A stretch of 64,000 bases of DNA from Otis tarda (Eukaryota; Chordata; Aves; Otidiformes; Otididae). The stretch lies in assembly GCA_026413225.1 (NCBI GenBank), contig CM048554.1, positions 92,979,963-93,043,962 of the forward strand. Direction: 5' to 3'. A program made the position numbers and the translations under genes. Below are positions 25,301 through 36,130 of the stretch, one piece after another. Within the stretch, counting starts at the first letter, position 1, and each line of letters begins with the position of its first letter. The notes beneath the pieces are model-generated. The model ran no database searches, was not told the DNA's origin, and saw only the letters and a list, made by a program, of their open reading frames with translations.

Positions 25301-25841
25301 TGGCCTTACTAAAATATTAAACATTAAACATTATTGCTGAGAAAACATAAAAGAATAAACCATTTTTTAAATGCATATGCATTCCTAATTTAGCAGTACT
25401 TCTCAGGGTATAATTTGATGGGTTTACTGCAGCTGGAAAATGACATAAAGTGAAGTTGGAATCCAGTGAAAATGCCACATTCCTGGCTGCCATTCCCCAT
25501 CCCCGTTAGCAGCTATCAAGCTGGAACAGCATAGCTGGAGCAGGCTCCAACTGATACGTTAGTGCAACCTACACTTTCAACACAGAAAAGAGAAATTTGA
25601 TTTTGAGCCAATTAACCAAAATACTTCTGTGAGTTAGGATGGGCAAGCTATGAAAGAGACAAGTACTGAAACTTCTGCCTTCTCACCCATTCCCTAGCAC
25701 TGCTTTTGTGCTCTCTGGAGCAGCACAAAGCCAAAAAGGACAGTTAAGATAAAATTAATATTTACCCTGCCTTGGTACAAATTCTGAAGCTGGCATTCCT
25801 TCTGACAATATGGTGTACAAGTACTAAAAGGTTAGGCCATA
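22335..25841. other. Unique AT-rich non-coding stretch
   Basis: Very AT-rich, especially 22600-22730 and 23930-24040. Inverted repeats at 23945-23970 are listed separately. Frames at 23515-23700 and 24758-25021 have no recognisable motif. Confidence 0.5.
23945..23970. repeat. AT-rich inverted repeat
   Basis: AATATTTACT (23945-23954) and AGTAAATATT (23961-23970) are perfect 10-bp reverse complements around TTATAT. Related words (tagtatttactt, ggtaaacatta) recur over the next 60 bp, so a decayed AT-rich array is possible. Low sequence complexity makes chance likely. Confidence 0.4.
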
Positions 25842-25846
25842 TTGTA
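25842..25846. repeat. Left target-site duplication of LTR C (TTGTA)
   Basis: TTGTA directly precedes the LTR and is repeated perfectly at 26429-26433. Five bases is the size expected for ERVL-type integration. Confidence 0.82.
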
Positions 25847-26428
25847 CGTCCTAGTTTCGACTGGAATAAAGTTAATTTTCTTCCTAGTAGCTGGTATAGT
25901 GCTGTGTTTTTGATTTATGATGAGAATATTGTTAATAACACACTGATGTTTCAGTTGTTGCTAAGGAGTGTTTACATTAAGTCAAGGGCTTTTCAACTTC
26001 TCATACTGCCCTGCCAGTGAGGAGGCTGGGGGTGCACAAGAAGCTGGGAGGGGGCACAGCCAGGACAACTGACCCAAACTGTCCAAAGGGATATTCCATA
26101 CATCATACTCAGCATATAAACTATGCAGAGTTGGCCGGGGGGGAAGGGGTGGGGTGGGCGATCCTTGCTTGGGGACTGGCTGGACGTTGGTCAGCAGGTG
26201 GCAAGTGGTTGCATTCCTTGTTTTTCTCAGGTTTTGCTTCTCTCTCTTTTTGTTGTTTTCCTTTTCATTGTGTTTTTTTTTTCCCCCAATCATCAAACTG
26301 TTCTTATCTCAGCCCAGGCGTTTTCTTACTTTCACATTTCCAAGTCTCTCCCTCATCCCACCGAGGGGAGGGAACGTGAGTGAGTGGTTGTGTGGTACTT
26401 AGTTGTCAACTGGGGTTAAACCACAACA
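25847..26428 (+). mobile_element. Solo LTR 'C', avian ERVL-type
   Basis: A 582-bp solo LTR in plus orientation. It begins CGTCCTAGTTTCGACTGG; the first base should be T, so the TG end has mutated to CG. It ends GGTTAAACCACAACA. The two ends form imperfect inverted repeats, and the flanks carry a perfect TTGTA duplication. The body matches from memory a very common avian ERVL-type LTR ('ataaagttaattttcttc', 'gctgggagggggcacagcc', TATAAA, then a pyrimidine tract and 'ggggttaaaccac'). No internal viral genes adjoin it. A CR1 3' end lies about 270 bp downstream. Open frames on either strand inside it are shadows. Confidence 0.9.
26115..26120 (+). promoter_or_regulatory. LTR C TATA box
   Basis: TATAAA occurs in 'agcatataaactatg', about 270 bp into the LTR. 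This is the expected U3 promoter position for this family. Confidence 0.6.
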
Positions 26429-26433
26429 TTGTA
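26429..26433. repeat. Right target-site duplication of LTR C (TTGTA)
   Basis: TTGTA follows the terminal ACAACA and pairs with 25842-25846. Confidence 0.82.
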
Positions 26434-26698
26434 ATAATTTGATATTTGCTAAAAGATGGTGAGGCATAACCTCACTGGGAACTGTTATGAGCTCCATTGT
26501 ATCCTATGGGTCTACAAGGACCCAAGCATCATTTTTGGCAACGCAGCTAGTGGAAGAGGCAAGCCATGGAGTGAGAGAAATGCTTCCTAGGAACATCTCA
26601 GCATTGTTGCCTAGAGACTAATGTCTTTTACATTTAATACTCAATATTAGGGGATTATCAGAAGTTTTTCTATTGTTTTCAATGCATTTCAGATCAGT

Positions 26699-26985
26699 CA
26701 TAGAATCATAGAATGGTTAGAGTTGGAAGGGACCTTCAAAAGTCATCTAGTCCAACCCCCCTGCAAGGAGTAGGGACATTCCTGACTAGATCAGGTTGCT
26801 CAGAGCCTCATCCAACCTGGCCTTGAATGTTTCCAGGGATGGCGCATCCACCATCTCTCTGGGCAACCTGTTCCAGTGTTCTACAACCCTCAGTGTAATA
26901 AATTTTTTCCTAATATCTAATCTAAATCTACCTCCCTCTATTTTGAAACTGTTACCCCTGGTCCCGTCACAACAGTCCTTAATGA
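26699..26985 (-). mobile_element. CR1 LINE 3' end, 5'-truncated
   Basis: The plus strand starts CATAGAATCATAGAATGG, the antisense of the CR1 octamer terminus, then runs back through the CR1 3' UTR and the C-terminal codons. The minus-strand frame contains the CR1 tail words [20 protein letters not shown] and [11 protein letters not shown], and ends in ALSNLI at the same stop as the copy at 57490. Similarity fades near 26975-27010. The remaining upstream part of that open frame (to 27148) does not match CR1 and is probably flanking DNA. This is the normal 5'-truncated form left by target-primed reverse transcription. Confidence 0.92.
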
Positions 26986-27009
26986 GGAGAGTATCTGCCC
27001 CTGAAGACA

Positions 27010-28884
27010 GCGTGCTCTGATGATATTCTTCTATCTTATGCCTCAATCTGTGAATATTATTTGATCCTAGCACTGCACTCAGCCTTGACTTCTCAAGCCA
27101 CTGGCTTCCCACTGCTAACTGCCAGAGCATCTGAGTATGGGAAAACATTTACAGTCTGCAGTAAGGACTCCTTGTTGTGGTACTTGCTGATAAGTGCTGA
27201 ACCACCATTCATCAAATTATTAACACTACATTGAGACATACAGCCCTGTAAAACATCTTTTCCCTATGATATGTAGTATTTGAGGTGGAAAGACGTAATT
27301 ATCATTGTATACATGTAACAACACCTAAACCCAAACAAATATAGTGTGATCTAGGACATCTATATCACACATAGGATAATTTTTTTCCAAGTTGTGCAGA
27401 GGTGAAGTCACCTTTCTATATTACTGCTTCACAGAGAAAACATCCTTTTCTTATGAGAACTAAAAGTTAATATTCTTAGAAGTTATTTTAAATACAACCT
27501 AGAGAGTCCTCTGTTCCTTATTTTGTGAGGTGTGAAGGTAGCTGGTCAAAATAGGAAGGCTGAAAGGACAGAAGTATGAAAGCATGACTCTGAACATCTA
27601 CATTCTGATAAATGTTACGTATGTTTGTAGCATTTGCTAAATTATACACCAAAGAAGATATTGATATTTCCAGTTTAATGACCTAGAGATGTAGCATTCA
27701 GCAAAACCAAATCCATCTAAAAGAAATGGTAAAGTTTCCCACCTAACAAATCATCTTTGTAATGGCATGAGACATAGCAGAGCAAAATATTTGCAACAAT
27801 AGCACTGACACACAGAAAAGATCTATTTATGTCACTGCGATATCAACCAAGCTGAAGCTCGGTTTTTATTAAGATAGTTATAGTAAAGCTATATTTAGAA
27901 CTCCAGAAGCAATAGTTCTAATTATCTCATTACTGTACATTAATAGCTATAATTTTTCTGCTTTATTCGTCCACCAAGATACCTGTATAATATCCACTAT
28001 GTTCCGAAATGCATTCCTTTCATAAATCCACATTTCGCCTCATCATTTGTTCTTTTATCTGAGAACATTTCTCAAAATCTTCCTGGATACAAAGGGACTA
28101 TATTTGCAGCTGTTACGAAAATAGCAGCCTTGCCAAACCTGTTTGGGAACACGTCTGCTCCTTCCCTTTGGACCTCTTCAGAAGAAAAGAAAACATGTCA
28201 TGCTGATACAAAGTGCTCAACCTGCTGAACGACACTCATGCAATTTGCTAACAATAAATGAACAAGGAACGTATTTGCACAATTTATTAAGACCAGTACT
28301 ACACAGAGCTGTGAGCTTAAGGAGAGCCAGGTACTCCCACTCACTGTGCAATTCTAACGAAGGCACTAGATAAGTAACGAGCTTCACCACAGCATCAACT
28401 TTTCTCAATTACCGTTGACTGGCATGTGATTATTACGGCAACCCTCATCGTCTGCGGAAAGATCTGGGTTCGCTAAAAGTGGAAACCTCTTTTCTTTCCA
28501 AATACACACATGCATGTGCACCCACACCAAATTCAAGTTTCAAAGCTGAATGCTCCCTCTTAGGACATATGGGTACTAAGACTCCTTGGACAGCCTTCAT
28601 TTGGACTCCTTCAGTCTATGCATCAGGTTACTGGTGTTAATTGTGTAGTTGTGTAATCATCTATTCTTTGATTTCTGATGAGATCCCTGGTTTTTCAGCC
28701 CACAGTAGAGGCAATGGTTGTATAGTGATCAGCTATTCAGTATTTTGTGTTCTCACCAGGTGGCTCATGTCTGCATTACAAGAAAACACAGCTCTCATTC
28801 TAGTGTAGCAGTATTATCAACTGTCTCTTTTCTGGGCTGCTTATCATGATGATGTCACAAATATTAATAAAACTATTTTACAGC
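27010..28884. other. Unique non-coding stretch
   Basis: AT-rich, no recognisable gene. Overlapping short frames at 28143-28408 on both strands carry no known motif. Confidence 0.5.
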
Positions 28885-28975
28885 ATGCTGATGAGGTACA
28901 TTAATTCTCATTTTACGGATATAACTGAATCATACACAGTCAGGTAGGAAATTTGTATGAACTGAGGCTTCTCAC
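28885..28975 (-). repeat. Possible MIR/CORE-SINE-like fragment, antisense
   Basis: The order 'gatgagg...attaattctcattttacggatataactgaatcatacacagtcag' parallels the antisense 3' half of MIR-like SINEs (attttacagatgaggaaactgag, then cacacagt.agtaa). The copy is old and imperfect and was judged by eye. Confidence 0.4.
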
Positions 28976-29746
28976 ACAGGCCTGTCAATTTTTGTTTCCA
29001 GTCGACTGGCAGAAAACGAGCCCACAATTTCATTAAAGCTCCTTGGTGCTACCACAGCAAGAGAGGCACATCTGGCTCTTACGTCTATACTAGTAAATTA
29101 AGCAAGCCCTGGAAATTTGCTGGCAGTAAGGGCAGCTGGCACAGAGAGCTTGCATCCTCACCAGCAAAGCTCTCTCGCCGCCAGCACAGCCTTGGCTGCA
29201 TGAAAACTGCCTGCTGGGAACAGTCTCTGGACCGCTTTCATGGAAAACCATGCCGGCCATGCTGCTCGGAAAGGTGCCGGCTGGGCCACACCACCACGGG
29301 CCAGGCAAGGTGATAACAATTTGCTACCACAGGGGTTTCAGCCCACTGCCCAGGAGCGCTCCCAGGCACACTATTAGTATAGGTTTCATCACTAAAATCA
29401 CCTTCTTGTAATTTTTTTTCCTCTTCCTAAAAGCACTGCAGGAGGTAGCTTTCTACATAGAAACCGAATCATTTTTGCTTATCATTTTTACTGGCATTTT
29501 TCTTACCCAAATCCATGACAATGAAACACTATAGAACTGAAATATCCATTGTACAGCATTTCAAGGTAATAATAATAGAAATGAGCTATATTTGTATGGC
29601 TTGTCACTCCAACACATTTTATATTTTGGATAAGAACAATTACTAATGTAAAAATGTAAAATGGATTACTATACTCTGAGCAGAAGATAAACCTGAGGCA
29701 CAAAATACAAATTTATTCATTTCTATCTTCCTTAAAAAAAAAGGAT
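28976..29746. other. Non-coding stretch with a GC-richer patch
   Basis: About 29040-29310 is GC-richer and open on the minus strand for 72 codons, with no domain recognised. An A-run (about 29733-29742) directly precedes LTR B. Nothing else is supported. Confidence 0.45.
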
Positions 29747-29917
29747 TGTTCTCTCGGAGGGTGAGGGGGGGCCTAAGGTGGTAGCTTCTGCAGGAAACTG
29801 CTAGAAGTCGCTCCCCTTTGTTCAGTGGACTTGGACAGGCCTAGGGCGGACCTGCTGCTGGCCAAGGTAGAGCCGATTGGTAGCAGAATGTCCCGTGATA
29901 ACGCCTCTGCGATAACG

Positions 29918-29925
29918 TATTTAAG
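29918..29925 (+). promoter_or_regulatory. LTR B TATA-like box
   Basis: TATTTAAG in 'aacgtatttaagaagg', identical in LTR A at the corresponding place. It is followed by a GA-rich tract. Confidence 0.5.
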
Positions 29926-30224
29926 AAGGGGAAAACAGAAAAAAAGAGAGAAGAGAAGATGTGAAGAAGCTGAGCGGGGGCAGAGGCGCAGAGGGGGAGG
30001 CGCAGGCCTCATGGGCCTTGCAGGCCTCACCCTCTGGCCTCTTGCCAGGCGGCTGACTGGGCCCGACTCGGCCCGGCCCGGCTGCAAGAAGTGGAGAGGA
30101 GATGAGAAGTGAATAAGATGTAAAAAGATCCTGAGAGACATCTACCACCCTGTTGTGAGGAACGGCTGCAGACGCCAAGGTCAGTTCAGAAGGAGGGGGA
30201 GGAGTAATGCGGCTCCTGGCCAAG

Positions 30225-30505
30225 ATTCCCCTGCAGCCTGTGGTGGCGACCATGGTGGAGCAGGTTGTCCCCCTGCAGCCCATGGAGGTCCACGGAGGGG
30301 CAGAGATCCACTTGGAGCCCGTGAAGGACCCCACACCGGGGGAGGTGGATGCCTGAAGGCGGCTGTGGCCCGTGGAGGGCCCGCTGGGACAGCCGTTCTG
30401 GAGAGACTGTACTCCGTGGAAGAGATGACCCACGCCGGAGCAGTTCCCCGAAGGACTGTGGCCCGTGGGAGGGACCCCACGATGGAGCAGGGGAGGAATG
30501 TGAGG
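30225..30505 (+). repeat. Degenerate about 40-bp tandem units inside LTR B
   Basis: Variants of 'ctgcagccc.tgg.ggtcc' and 'gaccc.acg..ggagcag' recur through the block (for example near 30230, 30271, 30315, 30365, 30430 and 30465). Units differ in length and are diverged. The arrangement is shared with LTR A, so the expansion predates both insertions. Confidence 0.6.
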
Positions 30506-30693
30506 AGTTCTTCCCCCGACCATGAAGCAGCGGCATGAAACAACGTATGATGAACTGACTGCAACCCCCATTCCCTCTTCCCCCCTGTGCCGCTCGGGGG
30601 GGGAAGGTAGTAGAGATAATGTTAAGCTTGGGAAGAGGGAGAGGTGGATGGAGGTTATCTTGTTCCCTGTCTCATTATCCTGCTGTTTGTAGT

Positions 30694-30699
30694 AATAAA
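30694..30699 (+). terminator. LTR B polyadenylation signal AATAAA
   Basis: AATAAA in 'gtagtaataaatgaatag' matches the LTR A signal and precedes the inferred U5 part by a few tens of bases. Confidence 0.65.
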
Positions 30700-30882
30700 T
30701 GAATAGTTTTCCCCAAGTCGAGTCTGTTTTGCCTGTGACGGTAACTTTAAGGATTTCTCCCTGTCCTTATCTCAAACCTCGAGCCGTTTTTCCTTATATT
30801 TTCTCTCCCTGTTCTCTCGGAGGGTGGGGGGAGTGAGAGAGAGACTGCGTAGTCTGGTCCTGATCAGGGCTGAACTACGACA

Positions 30883-31764
30883 ACAGTGTTTGCCATTTGT
30901 GTAAAAGATAAATTTATCACATCATCACACTGGTGGGCCAAGGGGAAAGAATCTTTTAATGCAACATCCATATAAAGGATTAGAATAGAGTTCAGTCTTC
31001 GGGAAAACAACATTTTTTATATACATGCAAATGTATGGCCAAAGGGTAATAAAACTGTGCAAATCATTTTTAAGCAAGTATTACTTTAAAAAACAATGGC
31101 CACCTCCCCACTCTGGTTCCTGTGAACAAGTGCTCTTGAGAGAAAATAAAGACATACATTATGTTAATCAAGGCATGTCAAATGTCTTTTGGTTTTAATA
31201 GCAGTATTATTTACTTATTTGCCTGCTTACTTTTCACAGTTGCATCCCTTATTTGGTATATTCTTTTACCTGAACCCTCAGATTTCTAAGTTTGCAGAAT
31301 CTACGTTATCTTATTTGTAATGCCAAATGACTCATTTATCTTTTTTTTCTGTTTTTTTTTTGTTTGGGTTTTGTTTTTTTTTTTTTTTGTTATTACCCTA
31401 CTGAGGCTGATACTTTTATAACCTGATGCATTTCTTTTTGCTGTGAAAAATAAAAATGCTTCTATCCCATATTTTGTTATTTTGAGAACGGAGATTTGTG
31501 CCTAGACAATATGTCTGTCTTATTGACTCAGAATAAGGAATTATCTGAAAAACTTCCTTAAAAATGAAAACATATTAAAATAATATACAGTAAAAATAAT
31601 AATAAATGTCAAAATTAAAATGTCCACGATGCAGAATTTTAATATCCATTTTCCAGAAGTTAATTTTACACCATTTCCAATGTACTCATTCAAATCCCAA
31701 ATATGTGCATAACAAGGATAATTTGGTTAGGTTTTATTCAGTATTTTAAAACCTTCACGTCAGA
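30883..31764. other. Unique AT-rich non-coding stretch
   Basis: It contains a long T-rich tract (about 31335-31390, with G interruptions) and otherwise unremarkable AT-rich DNA. The T-rich tract might be the A-tail of an unrecognised antisense retroposon, but no body is visible. Confidence 0.45.
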
Positions 31765-31804
31765 GCTTATCCAGAGATGAGTTAATACTCATCTCTGGAT
31801 AAGC
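31765..31804. repeat. Perfect 18-bp-arm hairpin
   Basis: GCTTATCCAGAGATGAGT (31765-31782) and ACTCATCTCTGGATAAGC (31787-31804) are exact reverse complements around the 4-nt loop TAAT. There are no mismatches in 18 bp and the arms are not low-complexity. The flanks do not extend the pairing. It may be a recent template-switch inversion, the core of an unknown palindromic element, or part of a small hairpin RNA. The short stem and tiny loop do not fit a typical microRNA precursor. Confidence 0.9.
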
Positions 31805-34800
31805 ATTTTTGTTTTATTTTAACATCAGCATTCAAATATTCAACAATTCAAATATCACGCAGAATAGAATAAGCCTAACCTAATGGAAGAAAACAAATGA
31901 AACAGAAAAACTTCCTTTGCATCAAATAACCCAGATACAGAATCCTCACTGCTTGCTTTTTAACTTTACAAATCCAGCATAATACGATGTTATCAGACGA
32001 AAGACATTGTTCTCCTCTGTGCAGAAGTACAAAGGTCCATACGAATTGCAGTGCATTGGAAAAACAAGGCACTTGTTTAGTGTCATTATAGAAACAACAG
32101 AAGCAGCACCATTGTAAGCCATTGCTGAATTAGGTGTATTAGGTGTATTGGTCCTTCTTATTCAGTTAATTGTCAGGGAGCCAAACCTTCAAAGAGCACC
32201 CGTGCACACAGAGATGTTTTTTAATGCTGGCTCTATTGCCACAGTAAGGAATTCACTCTATTAAAATCTAAGTACACATTTATTCCTATGAAAAAATAAA
32301 AGAAGATTTCCCCGTTGACTTAGCGTTACTCACACAAGCTGTAATATCCAAGGATCTTATAGTGAAATGACATGAATTATTTCACAAATAAGCTGTATGT
32401 TGATGATATATAACATATAAATGTTTATAAATGCTTGACAGAAGTTAGAAGCATGTTGCAGTCAGGTGGAGATATTGTTGTCCTTAATGGCTTTAAGTAC
32501 ACATCAATCAAAGGCGTTACAGAGAGTTACAAATTATTCTCATAAGCAACCAGCTGAACTGAACTATATATCTGTAACAAATACAATTAAAATATATCTC
32601 AATTACTGAGTTCATGTAAACGATTTATAAGTTCAACATAGTATAATACAAGACTGTAAACTGATTATAAATGGAGCATGAATAAATTTAGACTTAAAAT
32701 TACAGGAAGATATTTAACTGAAGAATAAAGTTCTGAAATATTCAGGGCAAGAAACCTAAATTGTTTTAGTATGAGTCTCATAAGCTTATGAAAGGGACTA
32801 TATAAAATAAATAGGAGAAATTCTGGAGACAAAAAAAAAAGGGTAAAGTGTACCCAATTTGTATCATCACATTAAAAGGACACTGGACCATAATATCCTT
32901 CATTATAATGTTTATTGCATTGATCTCATTCTGAGAACCAACCATAGCTCCCTATGGGATTTAGGAAAACATTGAACTGTCTTGGAAAAAATAGAGAAGA
33001 CCAGGAGAAGGGGGATGCTCACTTGGAACCTGGAGATGAGCCATTTAAGAGAAATACTTGTTCTCCTACCTTCTCCAGCCCTCTGACTTGTGGTTGGTGT
33101 GTTCAGCTCCCTTGACCATGGCCAAGATACTCTGAAAATTTAGGATCAAGAACAGCTTTTGTCCATGGGTGAGATTACTGGGACAACACAGCTTGTTTTA
33201 TTTTGGTTGCTCCACACCCTCCCTCCGCTATTAGTATACCTAATACCACCCAGGGAGACAGTTTATCAAATGTGTTGTTACTACATGGGAGAGGATTTGG
33301 CGGTTCTCTCATTCTCTGCATCACATTTTTAGACAGAATATGGAATCCCTTCATGCAACCATGTTTATTACGGGAATGTATGTCTAGGCATTACAGACAA
33401 AGGCTAGAGAAGAGAAACGTCAAGCCAAGGATGTGTTAGAGCCCATACAATCAAGCAATGACACTGTGATAGTAACATATTACCAGTGGAGCTCCCTTTA
33501 GTTTTATCATCAGATGAATCTAACATAAATTATTTTGGCACCATATTAATCAGTAGGAAGACGCAGGTTTAATCTTGCACTGGAAAAAAATCTTTAAATT
33601 AGGGTTTGGATTATACCCAACATGAGGTTCTTATTAGTCAGTCTTCTGTACAGACTAAGCACAAATATACACTCTGCTAGATTGTGTCCAACCACAAATG
33701 CTATAAACTCAAATCTGTTTTGAGTAACAAAGGCCAATGAACTTTTAAACTCACAGGCGAATGAACTTTTGCCCCTGATTAAAACATTCAGAAGATTTGT
33801 CTTTTATCTCTATAGGATCCTCAGAAATTTTTAAAAATTCTGTTGATGTAAATCAAATCTATTGAGCTAAATCAAAGTGTCTGTGTAGTTGATAGTGCCA
33901 TGTATCTTTGAGTTTATGAAGAGATCTTAGCCACTGCTAGGACCCCTTCCTCAGCTGTTGAGATGAAGGTAAGGAGGCCAATGAGCGAGGGGTACTGTGC
34001 CACTCCTTTGATGCTCCACTTGCTCATCCTCCACTTCCCTACAAGGTCCATTCCTCTGTTTCCAGCTCCACCCTATCAGAGCACCAAACACTGACTGGAA
34101 ATTACTGGAAATCAGTCTTGTGCTGACTGTGAGTCAGGTTTGCCACACTACTACACTGAAGCCACCACAACCAGTCTGCATTTTCTCTAAGGCAGAGTGG
34201 GGAAAAGGTATTGATGCAGAGCACAGGCACAGGGCACTTTTGTGAGAGACACTGGCATTACCATTACTCTATTGGTTTTTATATGGTGATAATGAAACTG
34301 AACTAGATTTTCAGTGGTTGTAAACCCAAAGCCTTCTTGCCCTCTGTCTTCCAAATACATGATACTGACTGTTGCTACAACTAAGTAGCAAATCAATTTG
34401 CTAGTGAGGAGCAGAAAGACATCAAAGGCAAAAACTATTAGAGGACACCTACACATGGTAAACATTTTTTTACTCTTTTTACTGGATTTCCAAAGAGAAG
34501 ACAAAACAAACATTGCCAAAACTGGTGTCTTTCTGCTCTTACCTGCTTGAAAACAGAGAATTTTATAATTTTATCACAGTAACACATGAGTTTTCCTAAA
34601 TGCATGTTTCTCCATAGTCACTACTACGCATTTCTCCTTCTAGGATAATTCCGCAACACCTGCTGGGTGCCAGCATCTTTGGCCATGGAAACACGGTCAG
34701 TTACATTGCTTGTTTACACTATCTAACAGCATCTGAAGGAAGAAATGTAGCACTGCAGCATCACATTGCTAGCAAGGGGAATGGACTAAAAATAGGGACA

Positions 34801-35799
34801 AGTATAAAAATTTCTAACAGTGCTTGTTGACTCGGTACCATCATGGACTGTCACCTTCTTGATCCTGATGCCAAGTTGCTTTTAAGGATAAATCTTAATG
34901 GAAAAAGTAAGCCTATGAGCACCAAAACTAGTGGTGTCCCCACAGCTGTGTATAGGAGCTTCCTCTCACACCTCACAGTCCCATAACACAATACCCTTTG
35001 CTGTACTCTAGCCATGCTTATAGCAGTAAATGAATGGTCTGGAGAAATTCTCCAGCTTTCAAACCATGTGGCACAATTTGGATCATGTCAGTAGAGCAAA
35101 CCCTACCAAGCAAGGTGGCCAAATCCAATCTGCCTATTGGCAATGGCATCGAGCTGGCACTTCCCTGCTCCAACAGGGCCTAGGGACTGTTTGGGAGAGG
35201 GCTCCATATCAGCTACGCCAGGGGCCATTCCTGCAGTTGCAGAGCAAAGACCATCTCACTGTTTAATTTATTAGGACAGATGTAACCTCTGTACCTCCCG
35301 AGCACAATAATCCCTGTTCTCCTGCTCTACCATGCGTTTGCTACATGTCCTCAACTACTAACAGGATGTACCGATCAGGATCTGTTCACTACTACTGGGT
35401 GAGCCTTATCCAAGATCCCACGTCTGTCTCACAAAGACCATAATAAATCATTTGTGGTGTGGGATTAGGACGTGTACTTGAGAGACTTGTATGGAGCTCA
35501 TTACTTCATGCATACTTTTACAAGTAACATCTACTTGCATGTCCAGCCATTTATGCAGCTTTAAAAGTCAAAGCGTCAAAGGAATTAAAATATTAATGCT
35601 TTGATGGAGTAATGTTTGCCTGGATGTACATTATCTGCCTTTTCATTCAGTGAATATCTGTAAAGAATCTATTATTTGAGAGATTATTGGTATGCAAACT
35701 GGCTTGTCTTCCTTTTTCATGCCCTCTCTGAAAACCTCATGAGGTCCTCAGGGTTTTAGGAAAATTCCTTCTGACCCATTTCTGCACCTGTCAGTGACT
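31805..35799. other. Unique non-coding stretch
   Basis: No recognisable gene. The minus-strand frame 34187-34519 (110 codons) has no known motif. A duplicated 'ttaggtgta' lies near 32136. GC-richer DNA at 33930-34170 gives nothing nameable. Confidence 0.5.
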
Positions 35800-36130
35800 T
35801 CGTGCTTTTAAAAATCAGGCCCTATGTGGCTTAGCATTTTTAAACCTATATTAAGAAGTGACATTAGCACTTACATCCCATTGCATTTTGGTGAAATCAA
35901 GTGTCCAATTTTCAGGAGACTTTAGGTTCGTATTGATTCAGAGAGGTATCTAGCAGGGCTTATGAGAGCATCAAAGCACTTGGACTTAGTGTGAATTAGG
36001 CACCTAGACTACAATAAGGATATTATCTGAACCTGTTGGAGCCTTTAGGCTCCAAAGTGCTTACATTGCTTTGAAAATGGAACTAGGGCTGCAATGATAC
36101 TTAGATAGTTTTGGAAATGCTGCCCTTTAT
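35800..36130. repeat. Possible ancient palindromic repeat
   Basis: Words such as 'aaaatcaggccctatgtggctta', 'attaggcacctaga', 'ggagcctttaggctcc' (near-central palindrome, 36039-36054) and 'ctttgaaaatgg' recall an old amniote palindromic repeat built on 'ttaggcacctaa' and 'tttgaaaatc.gggcc' words. The copy is decayed, its limits are approximate, and the family name is not certain. Confidence 0.4.

Larger units (their letters stand above)
29747..30882 (+). mobile_element. Solo LTR 'B', same family as LTR A, aberrant 5' end
   Basis: This 1136-bp LTR is strongly similar to LTR A over almost its whole length but lies in the opposite orientation. It ends normally with GAACTACGACA. Its first 17 nt, TGTTCTCTCGGAGGGTG (29747-29763), do not match A's terminus (TGTCGTGGTTTTG). 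They are an exact copy of its own 3' segment at 30810-30826. Homology with A starts at the 'gtgaggggggg' run. No target-site duplication is visible (left ...aggat, right acagt...). TATA-like and AATAAA motifs are conserved with A. The long frames on both strands (for example 29921-30571 minus and 30155-30538 plus) follow from GC-rich repeats and are not genes. Confidence 0.87.

Noticed and set aside
26986..27148. N-terminal part of the minus-strand frame that reads into the CR1 tail
   Set aside because: It does not match CR1 and looks like flanking DNA that happens to be open. A real fusion gene would need transcript support.
29921..30571. 216-codon minus-strand frame inside LTR B, with several overlapping frames on both strands
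   Set aside because: All lie in the GC-rich tandem units of the LTR, are antisense or overlapping, and have no recognisable domain. The same frames recur, broken differently, in LTR A (15302-15717).
31335..31390. T-rich tract considered as an antisense poly(A) tail of a processed pseudogene
   Set aside because: No gene-like body or target duplication is visible next to it.
31765..31804. Hairpin considered as a microRNA precursor
   Set aside because: The stem is only 18 bp with a 4-nt loop and does not extend into the flanks. Typical animal precursors have longer, imperfect stems and larger loops.
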